NCBI GenBank assembly: GCA_023475235.1
Contig: JAMCWG010000175.1
Coordinates: 1-40,772, forward strand
Origin: Chloroflexota bacterium
GTDB lineage: Bacteria > Chloroflexota > UBA6077 > FW602-bin22 > JAMCWG01
DNA: 40,772 nucleotides
Reading direction: 5' to 3'
In this document: positions 38,740 to 40,772 of the stretch, piece by piece
Position numbering within the stretch: position 1 is the first letter of the stretch
How the letters are laid out: every line of letters begins with the position of its first letter
Program-made: the position numbers and the translations under genes
The notes under the pieces: generated by a model
Databases searched by the model: none
What the model was told of the DNA's origin: nothing
Seen by the model: the letters and a program-made list of their open reading frames with translations, nothing else

Positions 38740-40772
38740 ATGCGCATCAGCCGGCGAAAGTTCATCGTGTCTATGGCGACCGCGGCCGCTGGCTCCGCCG
38801 TGGCCGGCTACAGCGGAGGCCGCGCCAGTGCTTCGAAGTCGAGGGCAGCGTTCGCAGCACCGCCCGGCGCGCTGCCCTTCGCCCACGACGGCCACACCGA
38901 GTACGGCGACTGGCACGCCGAGGCCTCCGTTTCTTCATCCGCCTGGCAGCCCGGGACGCCGCTGAGCATCGGCGTCGCCCTGACCCTGGCCGGTGGGCAT
39001 CTGGCCGGGCTGGAAGCCAGGGCCGGGAAGATCGACCAGCTTTGCATGCTGGTGACGGCCGAGCGGTCCTTCGACGCCGATGGCTGGGTCCGCCTAGCGG
39101 GCGACGAGCGGATGTCTACGCTGCTGACGCCGACCGGGCTGGCCATCGAAGGGGGCGTGTCCAGCGCCCTCACCAACCGCCTGGGGTATCCCTACCGGAC
39201 GCCCCTGGACGAGCTGCAGAACCGGCCCGCCTCCTCGCTGGTGGATGTCGAAGGCGGCCAGCAGGTCCGCTTCGCCATCAACACCAGCCTGCCCGACGAC
39301 CTGCCGCCCGGCATCTACCGGCTGCGACTGGACTTCGGCGTGGTAGCCAACAAGCGCCGCTACAGCCTCAACGGCGACGCCTTCGCCCAGCGGCCGCCGG
39401 CGCGGGAGCGGCAGGTCGATTGCCAGATGTACTCGTCGCCCATCCGGGCCAGCGGCACCCACGCCTCCGGCCAGTGGGTCGACGCCAGCGCCATCCAGCC
39501 GCGCATCCCCTGGCTTCTCCTGGCCGGGTATAACTCCAACGGCTACCGGGGCGTCGTCGCCGACGAGGACCAGGGGCGCTTCGCGATGTCGGAGCGCAAC
39601 CTCATCCCCGACGAGGTCATCCTTCCCCTGTACGGCGAGCGCGGGAACAGGCTCGCCTACTCGCTGGAGCCGCAGTTCCCCATCGATATCATCGATCCCC
39701 GTAACAACATCCCCTGGGACTACGGCAGCGGCGAGCTGAGCGTGCAGGTGACCGGGCCGGACGGCGAGACAACCGACCTGGGCACGGCGCCCTTTGTGGA
39801 GAAGCGGGGCTTCGGATCGACCACCAGGCAGCCGGCCTTCGCGGCCTGGCGGCCCGCCGGCTACGGCCGCTACACGGTGACGGCTACCGGCTGGATAGCC
39901 GACATATGGGGCAACCGCTACCAGGGTGGCGGCACCTACCACTTCTGGATCGCCAAACGGATGACCTTGGCCACAGCCACCTTCCAGGGGCAGTCCTACC
40001 CCGCGGGCAGCCGCTACGGCCGCGACATCGGCTTCGCGCCCGCCGTTCCGGCCGACGTCGAGGTGACGGCCACCCTGTACCCCGACTCCGACCCGGCCCT
40101 GGCGCGGACGATCACCTACTCGGGCAAGGCGACGCCCGGCGGCATCTTCGGGGCCGCCCAGGGGATGCAGCCCCTGGTCCTCGACGCGCCCGGCGAGTAC
40201 CACGCTCACGTGCTTGCCACCTACACCGACCCCGACGGCCACCTGTGGGTGTGCAGCATGCGCCACGCCGGCGTGGTCTATCCCCAGGACTCGCCCATCA
40301 TCGCCCACGGCAAAAAGCTGCCGGTGAACAACAAGAAGGACCTGGTCGACCGCGGTGAGACCCACTTCGAGGGCTACGTGGAGCCGGGCGACGACTTCCG
40401 CCATCTGGACCACATCAATTTCCCTTACCAGGCGGGCGACGCCCTGCTCATCGCCAGCGAGCACCAGGGGGCGAACAAGATCGAGCCGGTGATGACCTAC
40501 GAGGTCGCCGGGGAGAACAGGCCCTACGACCGGCGCATCCAGGCCATCGGCGTCACCAATATCCAAACCAAGAGCGCCAACCGCTACGCGCCGCATATGT
40601 TCCCGGAGTACATCACCGACATCGAGTACTACTACGGCAGCGCCGCGCGGCCCGGCTTCATGTCGCGCTTCCTGGTGGGCGACAGCGGGGTCCGGGCACC
40701 GTACTGGCCGACCAGCCCCAACCGCTTCGGCGGCCAGATCAACACCTCAGCCAACGGCGACCTGCCGGGCGA
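38740..40772 (+). CDS. Tat-exported protein of unknown function (partial, C-terminus off window)
   Basis: The frame from ATG 38740 (AAAGGAGGT upstream) is open for 677 codons to the window end. The N-terminus SRRKFIVSMATAAAGSAVAG is a clear twin-arginine signal, so it is folded before export and perhaps carries a cofactor. The body is Gly/Tyr/Pro-rich and beta-like, with YPYRTPLDELQNRP, DIIDPRNNIPWDYGSG, GTYHFWIAKR and a His-containing HAHVLATYTDPDGH. No cofactor motif I can name is visible. I checked the frame at several points and saw no break. A long opposite-strand ORF in the same place is a codon-bias shadow. Confidence 0.8.
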   Translation, partial: MRISRRKFIVSMATAAAGSAVAGYSGGRASASKSRAAFAAPPGALPFAHDGHTEYGDWHAEASVSSSAWQPGTPLSIGVALTLAGGHLAGLEARAGKIDQLCMLVTAERSFDADGWVRLAGDERMSTLLTPTGLAIEGGVSSALTNRLGYPYRTPLDELQNRPASSLVDVEGGQQVRFAINTSLPDDLPPGIYRLRLDFGVVANKRRYSLNGDAFAQRPPARERQVDCQMYSSPIRASGTHASGQWVDASAIQPRIPWLLLAGYNSNGYRGVVADEDQGRFAMSERNLIPDEVILPLYGERGNRLAYSLEPQFPIDIIDPRNNIPWDYGSGELSVQVTGPDGETTDLGTAPFVEKRGFGSTTRQPAFAAWRPAGYGRYTVTATGWIADIWGNRYQGGGTYHFWIAKRMTLATATFQGQSYPAGSRYGRDIGFAPAVPADVEVTATLYPDSDPALARTITYSGKATPGGIFGAAQGMQPLVLDAPGEYHAHVLATYTDPDGHLWVCSMRHAGVVYPQDSPIIAHGKKLPVNNKKDLVDRGETHFEGYVEPGDDFRHLDHINFPYQAGDALLIASEHQGANKIEPVMTYEVAGENRPYDRRIQAIGVTNIQTKSANRYAPHMFPEYITDIEYYYGSAARPGFMSRFLVGDSGVRAPYWPTSPNRFGGQINTSANGDLPG

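Noticed and set aside
39094-40596. 500-codon minus-strand open frame
   Set aside because: Lies opposite the Tat-exported gene, is rich in Gly/Val/Asp/His from reversed GC-rich codons, and has no domain similarity or ribosome site.

Overview
The window is a high-GC bacterial chromosome segment. Lipoprotein-rich ABC solute-binding genes with Ala/Pro linkers, an ArsA ATPase with an HSP20-like tail, an HndC-type NADH/ferredoxin protein, an NfnA/GltA pair, a corrinoid-style UroD gene and abundant short palindromic repeats together suggest an uncultivated, probably anaerobic or facultative Chloroflexota-like organism. That assignment is inference; no rRNA or species marker is present.

Layout. (1) 1-6300, minus strand: the front of a division/cell-wall cluster, mraZ - rsmH - ftsL-like - (small ORF) - PBP/ftsI-like - murF - mraY (cut by the window edge). 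It has a textbook MraZ operator and promoter, but the PBP has lost all three transpeptidase motifs. (2) 6380-7560: a gene-poor stretch of palindromic repeats with a transposase remnant. (3) 7591-21482: four peptide/oligosaccharide-type ABC solute-binding lipoproteins without permease or ATPase genes, interleaved with a glycoside-hydrolase-like protein, a Cys-nucleophile alpha/beta hydrolase, an HndC/NuoF-like flavoprotein and a decayed hndA. The second binding-protein gene has a 5' leader with terminator and antiterminator arms. (4) 21717-24970, minus strand: a probable operon of GntR/FCD regulator, a 52-aa corrinoid-domain-like stub, a UroD-family methyltransferase and a QueG/reductive-dehalogenase-like Fe-S protein. 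(5) 24975-25500: a repeat block whose 98-bp core is a near-identical inverted copy of one at 6.9 kb. (6) 25505-30601: tRNA-Ala(GGC), a HEPN protein with a small partner, leuS, an uncharacterised gene under a strong promoter/operator, and a broken MNT nucleotidyltransferase. (7) 30623-34038, minus strand: histidine phosphatase, nitroreductase, GYD-domain remnant, hairpin repeats, a small charged protein and ArsA. (8) 34109-40772, plus strand: sedolisin protease, FmdB zinc ribbon, nfnA-gltA, and a large Tat-exported protein running off the end.

How it works together. The cell-wall cluster looks autoregulated by MraZ. The middle looks like scavenging of oligosaccharides or peptides plus one-carbon/corrinoid and NADH-ferredoxin chemistry, with clear decay (hndA, MNT, GYD, transposase). 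A dispersed repeat with core [C/G]TCGCC-N2-4-GGCGA[C/G] occurs at several loci and even inside coding sequence. The most notable observations are the catalytically degenerate PBP, the attenuator-like leader at 11.9-12.0 kb, the dispersed repeat family, and the 31-bp operator at 29.4 kb.
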